Positions 6,425 through 15,599 of a DNA stretch of 34,527 bases are shown in pieces (the stretch's first letter is position 1; each line of letters opens with the position of its first letter). The notes beneath the pieces were generated by a model that searched no databases, was not told the DNA's origin, and worked only from the letters and a program-made list of their open reading frames with translations. Location: the NCBI GenBank assembly GCA_043721435.1, contig JAYSQR010000018.1:1-34527 (forward strand). Direction: 5' to 3'. This DNA comes from VFJL01 sp043721435 (GTDB taxonomy: Bacteria > Pseudomonadota > Gammaproteobacteria > Burkholderiales > Nitrosomonadaceae). A program made the position numbers and the translations under genes.

Positions 6425-7718
6425 TCGCGTGAGCCGCCGTCACGCATGGGCAGCCAGACTGATTGCCATGTCTGCCATTCTGTGGAGTTTTCCTGCGCAA
6501 TCTCAGGCACTCCCTGACAGTCAAAAACTTCCGAGCTTTTTAAGCGCGACAGTTGCACGGATGAGCGCACTGAAGCTGCCCGACGCCGTGCAGGTCCATG
6601 GCTTCGCCACCCAGGGCTATATGAACTCCACGGACAATAACAATGTCTTTGGGTATAGCAGTCGAGATAGCGGCAGCTGGGGTTTCAGGGAAGTGGGGCT
6701 CAATGCTTCGGTGCAGCTAAGGCCCAACCTACTGATCTCGGCCCAAGGGCTCCACCGCCACGCAGGCCAAGGCAGTCAGGATATTCGTCTCGATTACGGA
6801 TTGATCGATTACAGGGCATATTCTGGTGAAAACACCCAATTCGGGATACGCTTGGGCAGAATAAAAAATCCGCTCGGGTTCTACAACGAGACGCGCGATG
6901 TGGCGTTTACGCGGCCGAGCATCATGTTACCCCAGTCGATTTACCTGGACCGTACCCGCAATCTCGCGCTGGCATCAGACGGTGGCCATGTCTATGGCGA
7001 GACTCGCACCAGCAAGGGGGACTTCTTCTATCAGTTCGGCGTAGTGATGCCAATAGTCAATGGTCCACAAACCGAGGCGGCCGTGCTGGGCGGTGCTGCC
7101 GTGTACCCGGGTCACCTCACCTCGAAGGTGTCAGTTATCGGACGCGGGATGTATGAATATGATGGCGGGCGTGTCCGCCTGTCAGTCAGCGGGACTCGGC
7201 TGCAGCTAGGTTACGATCCGGCAGCGGCATTTCCCCGCGACATGCACGCGGGTTCGGTTCTATTCACGCCGGTTATTTTCTCTGCGCAATATAATGCCGA
7301 GCGCTGGAGCCTTACTTCCGAATATGCCATCCGCCATCTTGAATATACGAATTTCGGCCAAATCCCAAATATGAATTTTACCGGCGAGAGCTACTACTTC
7401 CAGGGGATCTATCGGTTTACCCCAAGCTGGGAGGGCGTCATACGCTACGATGCGATGTATACGGACAGAAACGACCGCAGCGGCAAGGATTACGCTGCAT
7501 CCCATTCAGGAAGCGCCACATATGGCCGCTATGCCAAGGACGTGACCACAGGTGTGCGCTGGAATGTTACCCCGTCGTTCATGCTGGCTGCAGAACATCA
7601 CTATGTCAACGGCACTGCCTGGCTCGCGCCGCTGGATAACCCCGGCGCCAGCACCCTCACGGGCGGCCACGGCCAGCACTGGCATCTGTTCGCGGTGCAG
7701 GGTTCCTTCCGATTCTAA
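6405..7718 (+). CDS. Outer-membrane beta-barrel (porin-like) protein
   Basis: This 437-residue protein has an N-terminal signal sequence (RRHAWAARLIAMSAILWSFPAQSQA). The body alternates short amphipathic strands with glycine- and aromatic-rich turns, and the last residue is phenylalanine in GSFRF, the usual signature for outer-membrane barrel assembly. HGFATQGY and FGIRLGRIKNPLGFYNETRDV resemble phosphate- or sugar-porin-like proteins found with GGDEF/EAL genes. The start overlaps the upstream gene by 20 bp; GTG 6429, just after the upstream stop, is an alternative. The stop codon directly abuts the next ATG. The substrate is unknown. Confidence 0.7.
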   Translation: MYSKSNNRVSRRHAWAARLIAMSAILWSFPAQSQALPDSQKLPSFLSATVARMSALKLPDAVQVHGFATQGYMNSTDNNNVFGYSSRDSGSWGFREVGLNASVQLRPNLLISAQGLHRHAGQGSQDIRLDYGLIDYRAYSGENTQFGIRLGRIKNPLGFYNETRDVAFTRPSIMLPQSIYLDRTRNLALASDGGHVYGETRTSKGDFFYQFGVVMPIVNGPQTEAAVLGGAAVYPGHLTSKVSVIGRGMYEYDGGRVRLSVSGTRLQLGYDPAAAFPRDMHAGSVLFTPVIFSAQYNAERWSLTSEYAIRHLEYTNFGQIPNMNFTGESYYFQGIYRFTPSWEGVIRYDAMYTDRNDRSGKDYAASHSGSATYGRYAKDVTTGVRWNVTPSFMLAAEHHYVNGTAWLAPLDNPGASTLTGGHGQHWHLFAVQGSFRF

Positions 7719-10700
7719 ATGGCCATCCTGATAGAACACGATCCTCAAGAAGGCGCGGTTCCATCTGATGGCACTCGATTCAAGCTGCACAACTTATTAG
7801 GCTTAAAATGGAAGGTCTTGCTGCTGAGCAGCCTGATTCTGTTTGCCATCGTAGTTGCATTCAGCATAATCAGTTACCGGATTCTAATAAGTAATTTCGA
7901 GAATCAAAGCGAGACACAATACCAGCGTTATATCAAAGAAGTTGAAGGCCTGATCGGACAGACTTCGCAGAATTTGCATCAGCTTGCCGGATTGACCCCT
8001 TTCCTGAAGGACATGGAGAAAGGGTTGCTCGTGAGTGACGGAGAAAGTATTACCGACGCGTTCGACCTGCATTGGGCATCATTGCAGCTACAGAACGGGA
8101 TCCATCTGGTGCGCTTCTACGGCAAATCAAACCAGCTGCTGGCAAACTGGGGAACCCCCGAACCCGGTACCCATCAAGAAGATGAGGCAATACTAGAATG
8201 GGTTCGTGGTGTCAATGACCGGGAACAGCCTATCAGCCCTCTGAGTTGTGCAAAAAACTGCGTGCAATACGCCGTTGAACCCTTGCTGATAGAGGGTAAA
8301 AGTGTTGGTGTGATAGTCATAGGGGCTTCCCTGGTCGACGCTGTATTAGGTTTCGAGAATATCGCAGGTGCCGATATTGGCTTGCTTATCAAGGAATCAA
8401 GCAGCACATCTGAGAGTTCAAATAATGGCATGCGCGTTCCAGGCTGGAACGCGCGCGTAGCAGCACTTACCAATAGCGAAAGAAATCTCCCCATCCTCAA
8501 TCGAGTTGCCCAGGAATACCCAAGCTTTGACAGTTTGCAAAAAGGTATCGAGATTGCCTGGAACGAGCGTCACCAGCAAATAAGACAGCTGCCATTGCAG
8601 GGGGTAAATGCATCCAGCGGGGCACGGCTGATAGCTATCACCGATATCACCGCTACCGTCGACGCTATTCGTGGTTCGACACAGAAGAATGTGGTGATCG
8701 GCCTGCTGGGCCTGCTACTTTCCGAGTTGCTGCTATTCATCGCGCTTACGAAGCCACTGTCACGGCTGAAACACATAGTCTTCAGCTTGCCGCTCTTGGC
8801 CAGAAGCGACTTCAAGAACTTCCGCATCTTGCTTCTTTCCGCCGATCAGAAACAATGGCTAAAAGATGAAGTAGACATGCTGGATGAAACGGCAGTAGCA
8901 CTGTCTTATCAACTTGAGAAACTTGAGGACCAGGTTGCCGACCGGACAGATGCATTGGCCAAGCAAATGGCTGAACTGAGCAGGGAAAGAGACTTTGTTG
9001 CACACTTGCTCGATATCGCACAGGTGATTGTGATTACACAAAATGCCAGCGCTGAAATTATGTCGCTTAATGCTCATGGTGAAATGCTGATTCACTATAC
9101 GGAAGAGGACTTGAAAGGAAAGCCTTTCATTGAGCTTCTGGTGCTGGAAGACGATCTGCATGATCTGCCTCCCCGGCTTGAGGAAATATGCCTTGAACAA
9201 AGGGAGCAGTTGCGTCATGAGACCACTACCCAGTGTAAAGACGGTTCGGTACGTCACATTGTCTGGCTGCATTCCCGTCTTACCCGGCATGCTGAAAATG
9301 ACCCGGCGGTGTTATCGGTAGGCCTTGATATCACCGAACACAAGCAGGCAGAAGGCCGCCTGGCTTGGCTGGCGGACCATGATCCGCTTACGCATTTGTT
9401 CAACCGGCGCCGCTTTCAGGAAGAACTGGAGCGAATACTCAACCTGGCGATGCGTTATCAACGGCCAGGCGCGCTACTTTTCTTCGATCTGGATCAGTTC
9501 AAGTACATTAACGATACGAGCGGCCACCAGGCAGGCGATACGCTGCTCAAGACGGTCGCAAGCATGCTGTTACGCGCCGTTCGCAATGTCGATGTAATAG
9601 GACGCCTGGGCGGGGACGAGTTTGCTGTGATTCTGCCTGAAACCACAGCGGAAGGGGCGATTGTAGTTGCAAAATCCGTTCTCGAGCTATTGGGACAGGC
9701 GCGGCTGACCGTGGATGATCGAACCCACAAGGCCTCCGCTAGCATTGGTATTGCGCTCTTTCCTGAGCATGGCAGTGATGTGCATGAGCTGCTGGCTGCA
9801 GCAGATCTCGCCATGTACCAGGCCAAGGATGCCGGGCGTGGCGGATTCCACCTATTTTCTGAAGGGGACAAGAGTCGCGAACGCATGCATAACCTCGTCC
9901 ACTGGAAAGAAAAGATTGAGCATGCCCTCATCAATGATCGTTTTGTCCTCTACTTTCAGCCCATTATGCATGTTCAGAGCAAAACCCTCAGCCATTGCGA
10001 GGCACTGCTACGCATGATCGACGACGACGAGACAGTACTTGCACCGGGTGCTTTCATCTCCGCAGCGGAACGTACCGGTCTGATCCACGAGATTGATCAT
10101 ATGGTATTGCGTAAAGTCATCGCCCAAGCGGCTCAAGTCAACCGTCATGGGCGGCGGATCAATTTCTCGATCAACTTGTCCGCGCATGCATTTAATGACC
10201 CGGGGCTGCTACTGATTCTGGAGGATGCTCTCGCGGATTATGCAGCGGAACCCACAGATTTCATGTTTGAAATAACCGAGACGGCGGCACTGGAAGACAT
10301 GCCCGCAGCACGCAAACTCATTGAAACAATCAAAGCGCTTGGATGCCGTTTTGCACTGGATGATTTTGGTGTTGGTTTCTCCACTTTTGGTTACATCAGG
10401 CAACTTCCCATCGATGTGGTGAAGATCGACGGATCATTTATACAGAACCTAGCTACTAATCCTGATGACAAAATCCTGGTAAAAGCCTTGTGTGACGTGG
10501 CGCGAGGATTCGGCAAGAAAACCACGGCTGAGTTTGTAGAGAACGCAGCGACGCTCGTCTTGCTGGAGGAGTTGCAGGTAGACTATGCGCAAGGTTATTT
10601 TGTCGGTAGACCCGTGCCCGCCCATGAGTCGTTCTTTAAAGATTTGCTGGGGGCGACGGTGGATGGTCCTGCCACGATGACAAATGATAAAGCGGCATGA
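7719..10700 (+). CDS. Membrane PAS-GGDEF-EAL c-di-GMP enzyme
   Basis: The 993-residue protein has a first membrane helix at about 33-55, an extracytoplasmic sensor region to about 323, and a second helix at about 324-344. A coiled-coil linker, a PAS domain (about 425-545), GGDEF and EAL domains follow. The active-site GGDEF is intact at 631-635, with RNVD five residues before it as a likely inhibitory I-site. The EAL domain keeps EAL (761-763), the INLS asparagine, FEITE, LDDFG, VKIDGSF and the late glutamate, so both synthesis and breakdown of c-di-GMP are possible. The ATG follows the porin stop directly. The operon suggests that periplasmic ligand binding feeds into c-di-GMP. Confidence 0.93.
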   Translation: MAILIEHDPQEGAVPSDGTRFKLHNLLGLKWKVLLLSSLILFAIVVAFSIISYRILISNFENQSETQYQRYIKEVEGLIGQTSQNLHQLAGLTPFLKDMEKGLLVSDGESITDAFDLHWASLQLQNGIHLVRFYGKSNQLLANWGTPEPGTHQEDEAILEWVRGVNDREQPISPLSCAKNCVQYAVEPLLIEGKSVGVIVIGASLVDAVLGFENIAGADIGLLIKESSSTSESSNNGMRVPGWNARVAALTNSERNLPILNRVAQEYPSFDSLQKGIEIAWNERHQQIRQLPLQGVNASSGARLIAITDITATVDAIRGSTQKNVVIGLLGLLLSELLLFIALTKPLSRLKHIVFSLPLLARSDFKNFRILLLSADQKQWLKDEVDMLDETAVALSYQLEKLEDQVADRTDALAKQMAELSRERDFVAHLLDIAQVIVITQNASAEIMSLNAHGEMLIHYTEEDLKGKPFIELLVLEDDLHDLPPRLEEICLEQREQLRHETTTQCKDGSVRHIVWLHSRLTRHAENDPAVLSVGLDITEHKQAEGRLAWLADHDPLTHLFNRRRFQEELERILNLAMRYQRPGALLFFDLDQFKYINDTSGHQAGDTLLKTVASMLLRAVRNVDVIGRLGGDEFAVILPETTAEGAIVVAKSVLELLGQARLTVDDRTHKASASIGIALFPEHGSDVHELLAAADLAMYQAKDAGRGGFHLFSEGDKSRERMHNLVHWKEKIEHALINDRFVLYFQPIMHVQSKTLSHCEALLRMIDDDETVLAPGAFISAAERTGLIHEIDHMVLRKVIAQAAQVNRHGRRINFSINLSAHAFNDPGLLLILEDALADYAAEPTDFMFEITETAALEDMPAARKLIETIKALGCRFALDDFGVGFSTFGYIRQLPIDVVKIDGSFIQNLATNPDDKILVKALCDVARGFGKKTTAEFVENAATLVLLEELQVDYAQGYFVGRPVPAHESFFKDLLGATVDGPATMTNDKAA

Positions 10701-10737
10701 CGGGATCAGACAGGAATTCTGCGGCGGTTTTGAAATC

Positions 10738-12018
10738 TCAGATGGCTTTGCCGATCAACCGCACTTCCCGTTGCGGGAAAGGAATTTCGATGCTGTTGTT
10801 CTGAAATTCCCGCCAGATTTCCATATTGATAGCGGAACGCAAGCCAATTTGCCCTTCCTCCGGGTCGCTGATCCAGAAACCCAGTTCGAGATTGATGCCG
10901 TTGTCGGCAAATTCCTTCAGAAATACCATCGGCTCCGGTTCGGCGAGCACGCGCGACTGCTTGCGCGCCGCCTCCTGTATGAGGCGCATGGCTGCTTCCA
11001 GCGGGCTGTCGTAGCTTATCTGTACGGTCAGGGCCAAGCGCACCTGATTGTTGGTATGCGTCTGCTTGACGACGGTGGAAGTGATAAAGGTATCGTTGGG
11101 AACGATGGATTCGACGCCGTCGAGGCCGTGCAGCACTACATAACGGTTGGTGAGATCGACGACCTTGCCAGTACGGTTATCTACCGTCACCACATCGCCA
11201 AGACGCAGTGAGTGATCCAGCAGAATAATGAAGCCGCTGACGTAGTTGCTGGCGATTTTTTGCAGGCCGAGTCCCAGGCCTACGCCGAGCGCGCCGCCGA
11301 ACACCGACAGCACAGTGACATCCACCCCGATCAGCGGCAGCGTGATCAGTACACTCAGTAGAATAAGCATGGTACGGGCAACTTTCGACAGCATTACCCG
11401 CTGGTTCATATCCATTGCTTCGATACTCATGACCCGTGACTCCAGTGAACTGGCGAGCCATAATGCCAGCAGCATGCTGACCGTGAATGCCACAATTCCC
11501 TGCAGGATCAGCAGTACTGAGAGCCGCTGCTGGCCAACGTGAAAGGCAACAGCATCGAGCATGCCCAGTATTTCCGGCAGCATGCCGATGATATGCAGCG
11601 CCAGTACGGTCCATACAATCCAGCCGACGGTGCGCTCCCACGGATGCAGCCACTGCTGATCGTGGAAAACCCGGCGCAGTATGTAGATGGCGATGCGAAT
11701 CAGCGCGAGCGCAAACAGTAGCGGGATGGCGATATTGAGCAGATACGTCGAGTGCCAGTGATGGAGCGCCCATCTGCCGAGAACAACCAGGACCAGCGCG
11801 AAGAGGGGAAACATGAGCCGGCTCAGGTTGTTTGCGCTGATAATGGGGGTACGGCCGGGGCTTGCCTGCGAGGCGATGCGCCCGGCGACCTGTCTTTGCA
11901 GCAGCCAGGCGCCCCCCAGACTTGCGAACAGCACGGCGAACTGCCACAGAACGCTGATCTCCTGTAGGTCAGTAATCAGATTGTGCAGCAGGCTCTGAAA
12001 TTCGTTTTTGGGTTGCAT
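10738..12018 (-). CDS. MscS-family mechanosensitive channel
   Basis: This 426-residue inner-membrane protein has several N-terminal helices followed by the MscS pore signature GGALGVGLGLGLQKIASNYVSGFIILLDHSLRLGDVV. The beta domain (VDNRTGKVVDLTNRYVVLHGLDGVESIVPN) and the mixed C-terminal domain ending in FPQREVRL are also present. It has more helices than E. coli MscS (286 residues) and resembles the mid-size MscS-like class. It is the last gene of a minus-strand series starting at purM and is convergent with the GGDEF-EAL gene, 37 bp away. Confidence 0.92.
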   Translation of the reverse strand: MQPKNEFQSLLHNLITDLQEISVLWQFAVLFASLGGAWLLQRQVAGRIASQASPGRTPIISANNLSRLMFPLFALVLVVLGRWALHHWHSTYLLNIAIPLLFALALIRIAIYILRRVFHDQQWLHPWERTVGWIVWTVLALHIIGMLPEILGMLDAVAFHVGQQRLSVLLILQGIVAFTVSMLLALWLASSLESRVMSIEAMDMNQRVMLSKVARTMLILLSVLITLPLIGVDVTVLSVFGGALGVGLGLGLQKIASNYVSGFIILLDHSLRLGDVVTVDNRTGKVVDLTNRYVVLHGLDGVESIVPNDTFITSTVVKQTHTNNQVRLALTVQISYDSPLEAAMRLIQEAARKQSRVLAEPEPMVFLKEFADNGINLELGFWISDPEEGQIGLRSAINMEIWREFQNNSIEIPFPQREVRLIGKAI

Positions 12019-12115
12019 GGCAATGTGCTGGAACGGAAATTAATTCTAACATGAGCAGGGCGATACGGATTGCGGCTACGCGACCTTTGTCGTAACCGGG
12101 CTGCATGCTGCGAAC

Positions 12116-12700
12116 TCAGCGGTAAGGCTGCGAATGCCCGTAGTGATGCTGCCAGTTTTTCAGATAAAGCTCGGTAAGTGCTGTGTTGCCGCGTATCACC
12201 AGCACGTTTTCTGCGTTCTTGTATTGCGCGGCCTGGGTGAAGTTGAAACTGCCGGTGACCAGCGTTGTTTCCGTGCTGCCGGCGTCGATTAGCATCACCT
12301 TGTTGTGCGCGCTGGTGTGAGCGGCATCGAGGAAAACCGGCACGCCTGCGGCTGCGATCCTGGCGATCACGCTGGTAGGAATTTTTTCGGTCTGCTCCCT
12401 GTCGGCAATCACTTTCACATCCACACCACGGCGCCTGGCAGTGATCAGTGCTTCGGCGATTTTGTGATGGGTGAAGCTGAACGCCTGCACCAAGACCTGG
12501 CGGTGTGCGCCATTGATGGCATCTGCGATCAGCTTGCCGGCATCATCACCTGGTGTGAAGACAACCTGTATCGTACCGGTAGCGGGGAGAACGACGGGCT
12601 TGCCGCCGTGGCCGGAAGCTGGCTCGAAAGCCGCTGCAGAGGCGGCAAACAGGACGGCCAGGCAAGCCGCGATAACAGCAGTACGCACGGTTAATAGCAT
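12116..12700 (-). CDS. Exported phospholipase D-family nuclease (Nuc type)
   Basis: The product is 194 residues. ATG 12700 is chosen because a hydrophobic signal peptide (MLLTVRTAVIAACLAVLFAAS) starts there with GAGG upstream; an earlier in-frame start at 12754 would add a non-signal extension. A single HKD motif, HNKVMLID followed by GSFNFT, is present, so the protein probably works as a dimer like Nuc endonuclease. It may cut DNA or phosphodiesters in the periplasm. The gene begins 13 bp after the rsmB stop. Confidence 0.85.
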   Translation of the reverse strand: MLLTVRTAVIAACLAVLFAASAAAFEPASGHGGKPVVLPATGTIQVVFTPGDDAGKLIADAINGAHRQVLVQAFSFTHHKIAEALITARRRGVDVKVIADREQTEKIPTSVIARIAAAGVPVFLDAAHTSAHNKVMLIDAGSTETTLVTGSFNFTQAAQYKNAENVLVIRGNTALTELYLKNWQHHYGHSQPYR

Positions 12701-12713
12701 GGGTGCCTCATGT

Positions 12714-13973
12714 TTACTTTCCCGCAAGTTCCAGCGCGGCGGCGAAAAAACCATCGGTACCGTGCAGGCTGGGTGACAGTTGCAGGAATCTGCCGGTGTC
12801 GAGCGGGATCTTTTGCTGCGCCAACAGTTCGGCGCAATTCAGCAGCGTGTAGCGGGGATGATCGGCGAGAAAGTGTTCGATGATTTCCTGGTTTTCCTCC
12901 GGCAGGAAGCTGCACGTGGCATAGACCAGCCTGCCGCCGGGTTTGAGCAGGTTGGCTGCGGACGACAGAATTGCGGCCTGCTTGCGCTTGAGTCCTTCGA
13001 TACTCTGCGGAGATTGCCGCCATTTCAAATCCGGATTGCGGCGCAGCGTGCCCAGACCACTGCATGGCGCATCCACCAGAACCCGGTCGATCTTTCCGGC
13101 CAGACGCTTCACCTTGATGTCGTTTTCATTGGCGATGCGCTGCGGATGCAGGTTGGACAGGCCCGAGCGCTTGAGGCGCGGTTTCAGGTTGTTCAGCCGT
13201 TTCTCGGAAATATCGAAAGCGTAAACGCGTCCTTGCGAGTGCATCAATGCGCCCAGCATCAGCGTCTTGCCGCCGGCGCCCGCGCAGAAATCCACCACCA
13301 TGTCACTGCGTTTCGGCGCAAGCAGATAGCCCAGCAACTGACTGCCTTCGTCCTGCACTTCCACCTTGCCGGTCAAGAACAATGCATGGCGATTGATTGC
13401 GGGCTTGCCGGCCAGACGGATGCCGCTGGGCGAGTAAGGGGTGGCGCTGCCTTCGATGCCGTCCTTGTCCAACGCCGCCAGTATTTCGTCACGGCTGGCA
13501 AGCAGGGTATTGACGCGCAGATCCAGCGAGGCAGTCTGTTGCAGCGAGCGCCCCAGATTGAGAATGTCGGCCTCCGTCATGCAACCACGTAGTTTTTCCA
13601 TCAGCCATTCGGGAAACTCAGCCTGGATGGCAAGCGGCTGCGATTCCGGCGTCGCTGCCTTGATTCCTGTAAGCCATTTGGCTTCAGCCTCACTGACGAG
13701 CGGCGTCAATTCACGTAAGTTCATACCCTGAAATTTAACCAGATAGGCAAGCAACAGCGGACGCGGTGCAGTGGTGTCGGCGGCGCACTCAAGGAAAAAT
13801 CGATGACGCAAAATACCAAACACTATTTCGGTGATGAATGCCCGATCGTTTGCGCCGAGCTCGGGGCTGTCACGGAAAAAATGCCGCAGGATTGCGTCAG
13901 CAGGGTGTTCCAGTGGCAGCACGACGCGCAGTGCTGCGACAGCCGTGTCCAGGTGAGCAAGGGTGAGACGCAT
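12714..13973 (-). CDS. rsmB: RsmB/NOP-family RNA m5C methyltransferase
   Basis: This 419-residue cytosolic protein has a helical NusB-like N-terminus (AALRVVLPLEHPADAILRHFFRDSPELGANDRAFITEIVFGILR). A SAM-dependent domain follows, with VVDFCAGAGGKTLMLGALM, VLVDAPCSGLGTLRRNPD and LVYATCSFLPEEN. The PCS and TCS cysteines are the two catalytic residues of RNA m5C methyltransferases. It probably methylates C967 of 16S rRNA, though betaproteobacteria often carry two such paralogs, so the exact target is not certain. The neighbours (DUF3108, purN, purM upstream) are a common betaproteobacterial order. Confidence 0.88.
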   Translation of the reverse strand: MRLTLAHLDTAVAALRVVLPLEHPADAILRHFFRDSPELGANDRAFITEIVFGILRHRFFLECAADTTAPRPLLLAYLVKFQGMNLRELTPLVSEAEAKWLTGIKAATPESQPLAIQAEFPEWLMEKLRGCMTEADILNLGRSLQQTASLDLRVNTLLASRDEILAALDKDGIEGSATPYSPSGIRLAGKPAINRHALFLTGKVEVQDEGSQLLGYLLAPKRSDMVVDFCAGAGGKTLMLGALMHSQGRVYAFDISEKRLNNLKPRLKRSGLSNLHPQRIANENDIKVKRLAGKIDRVLVDAPCSGLGTLRRNPDLKWRQSPQSIEGLKRKQAAILSSAANLLKPGGRLVYATCSFLPEENQEIIEHFLADHPRYTLLNCAELLAQQKIPLDTGRFLQLSPSLHGTDGFFAAALELAGK

Positions 13974-14083
13974 CTATCGTTGATCCTACAAAGAAGTGGA
14001 GAGAGTGAATGTCTTGCTTATTGGCACGACAGATATTGTAAATGCCGACACGGGATATGCGTGGTGCCCATGCCTGCAGCCGG

Positions 14084-14818
14084 TTATGGCAGCAGTTCCA
14101 GTTCCAGACGCAGCGCACTGGCGTCAGCGTAGCTTATTTTTGTGACCATCTGGTCCAGTAACAGACCGCTTTCAGTAGCGAGGATACGCACTGGCAACAT
14201 GTAATAGGCAGGGGCAAGCCAGATCTTGCGCTCGAGCTTGTCATCCTCTTCCAGTTGTTTTGTCAGCACGATGGTCTCGAGTTTGCCTAGCGGCGTGTCC
14301 AGTGTTTCCTTGGCCACGACGTAGCGTACCAGCTTGAGGCTGCGGCCATCGGTCTCGTGCACGTCCACGATTCCGTTGGGAGGCGGAGAGAATGCGAAGC
14401 TGTATAACAGGCTTAATCGATCCTGGGTGCCGGCAGGCAGGGGTTTTTGCTGCTCGTTGCCCCGGTTGTTGATGGTCAGCAAATTCTTTTCCCAATCAAA
14501 AATGGCGACTCTGGGCAGCTTGTCGCGGCGCTGATCGGAAAAACGGCCAGGCTGCAATCCCTGTTCGGTGATGATACCTACACTATCACGCAGGACATTG
14601 CCTGACTGTACCAGCGCCAACAGGCCGATAGCGCGGACTGCGCTGCTGATTGCATAATTGCGCGTACCGTTTTCCTGCCTGATCTCCAGGGTGTCATTCG
14701 CCTCTCCCTCCATGGCGCCGGATCGGATCGAATAGCTGATGTCAACGCGGGTAGGAAGATCATCGGCCAGGGTAGAAAAACTCAGCCCCCAGATCAAAAC
14801 AACAGCCAGGAGTTTCAT
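14084..14818 (-). CDS. DUF3108 periplasmic protein
   Basis: This 244-residue protein starts with a signal peptide (MKLLAVVLIWGLSFSTLADD). It shows the DUF3108 pattern of a beta-rich domain: ISYSIRSGAMEGEANDTLEI, the SLLYSFAFSPP segment, VAKETLDTPLGKLETIVLTKQ, and IWLAPAYYMLPVRILATESG. Its function is unknown; the family is usually found downstream of purN in betaproteobacteria. The ATG overlaps the purN stop by four bases (ATGA), so translation is probably coupled. A gap of 110 bp separates it from rsmB. Confidence 0.82.
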   Translation of the reverse strand: MKLLAVVLIWGLSFSTLADDLPTRVDISYSIRSGAMEGEANDTLEIRQENGTRNYAISSAVRAIGLLALVQSGNVLRDSVGIITEQGLQPGRFSDQRRDKLPRVAIFDWEKNLLTINNRGNEQQKPLPAGTQDRLSLLYSFAFSPPPNGIVDVHETDGRSLKLVRYVVAKETLDTPLGKLETIVLTKQLEEDDKLERKIWLAPAYYMLPVRILATESGLLLDQMVTKISYADASALRLELELLP

Positions 14819-15453
14819 TTGTGTAATCCCGGCGAATACAAAACCGCGCCATCAGCTGCGGTATCGCTTACCTCAACACGGTTACGGGAGAGCTTCAGCC
14901 GGTCTTCCAGAAACCAGCGTACGGCCTCGGGGTAAATCCGGTGTTCCTGCTGCAGCACCCGTGCCGCAAGAGTCCCCGTGGTATCGTCCGGCAGTACTTG
15001 GACGGCTGCCTGAATAATGATCGGGCCATGATCGACCTGCGGCGTAACAAAATGCACGGTACAGCCGTGGATTTTTACACCTTCCTGCAAAGCACGCGTG
15101 TGCGTGTCGAGGCCGGGGAAAGCCGGCAGCAACGATGGATGAACATTCATGAGCCTGCCATGGTAACGGTCAACAAAGCTGTCTCCGAGTATGCGCATGA
15201 AACCGGCAAGCGCAACGAGGTCTGGTTGACGGGAATCAATTTCTTCCGCCAGCGCGGCGTCGAATGCTACGCGGTCAGGATAAGCCCGCTGATCCACCAC
15301 CCGCGTTTCGATCCCGTGCATTCTTGCAATTTCCAGCCCCTCGGCTCCCGGTTTGTTGCTGATGACCGCGGCGATTCTGCCCGGCAGGCCGGCTTCGATC
15401 AGTGCCTGCATGTTGCTGCCGCGGCCGGAGATGAGAATGACAAGGGATTTCAT
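14815..15453 (-). CDS. purN: Phosphoribosylglycinamide formyltransferase
   Basis: This 212-residue enzyme transfers a formyl group from 10-formyl-THF to GAR in purine synthesis. Visible signatures are the N-terminal LVILISGRGSNMQ, the catalytic Asn-x-His in MNVHPSLLPAFPG, and the aspartate in FVTPQVDHGPIIIQ. ATG 15453 is chosen; a GTG at 15462 is in frame but lies inside the palindromic element that fills the gap to purM. The stop overlaps the DUF3108 start by four bases. Confidence 0.95.
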   Translation of the reverse strand: MKSLVILISGRGSNMQALIEAGLPGRIAAVISNKPGAEGLEIARMHGIETRVVDQRAYPDRVAFDAALAEEIDSRQPDLVALAGFMRILGDSFVDRYHGRLMNVHPSLLPAFPGLDTHTRALQEGVKIHGCTVHFVTPQVDHGPIIIQAAVQVLPDDTTGTLAARVLQQEHRIYPEAVRWFLEDRLKLSRNRVEVSDTAADGAVLYSPGLHK

Positions 15454-15454
15454 T

Positions 15455-15599
15455 ATGGACACTTCTATAAATCCAAATTTCGTCGTGATACGGCGTTGCT
15501 CAAGAAATTTGATCGCTTACATAGTAATCATATGCGGCGCTCTCAAATTTCATTCGCGCCTTGTCTCACTTAGAACTTTGGATTTATAGAAGCGCCCAT
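15455..15599. repeat. 145-bp palindromic element filling the purM-purN gap
   Basis: The ends are inverted copies of each other: ATGG(A/G)C(A/G)CTTCTATAAATCCAAA on the left (15455-15477) and its complement on the right (15577-15599), with a perfect core of 16 bp. Symmetry continues inward with gaps, including GTGA, GGCG and a perfect GAAATTTGA/TCAAATTTC pair. The right end touches the purM stop codon and the left end lies two bases from the purN ATG. It may be a MITE-like insertion or a structured RNA; no coding capacity is seen. Confidence 0.75.

Noticed and set aside
12780..13592. 270-residue open frame on the plus strand
   Set aside because: It is antisense to rsmB, whose motifs and length are fully explained; the predicted product has no recognisable pattern.
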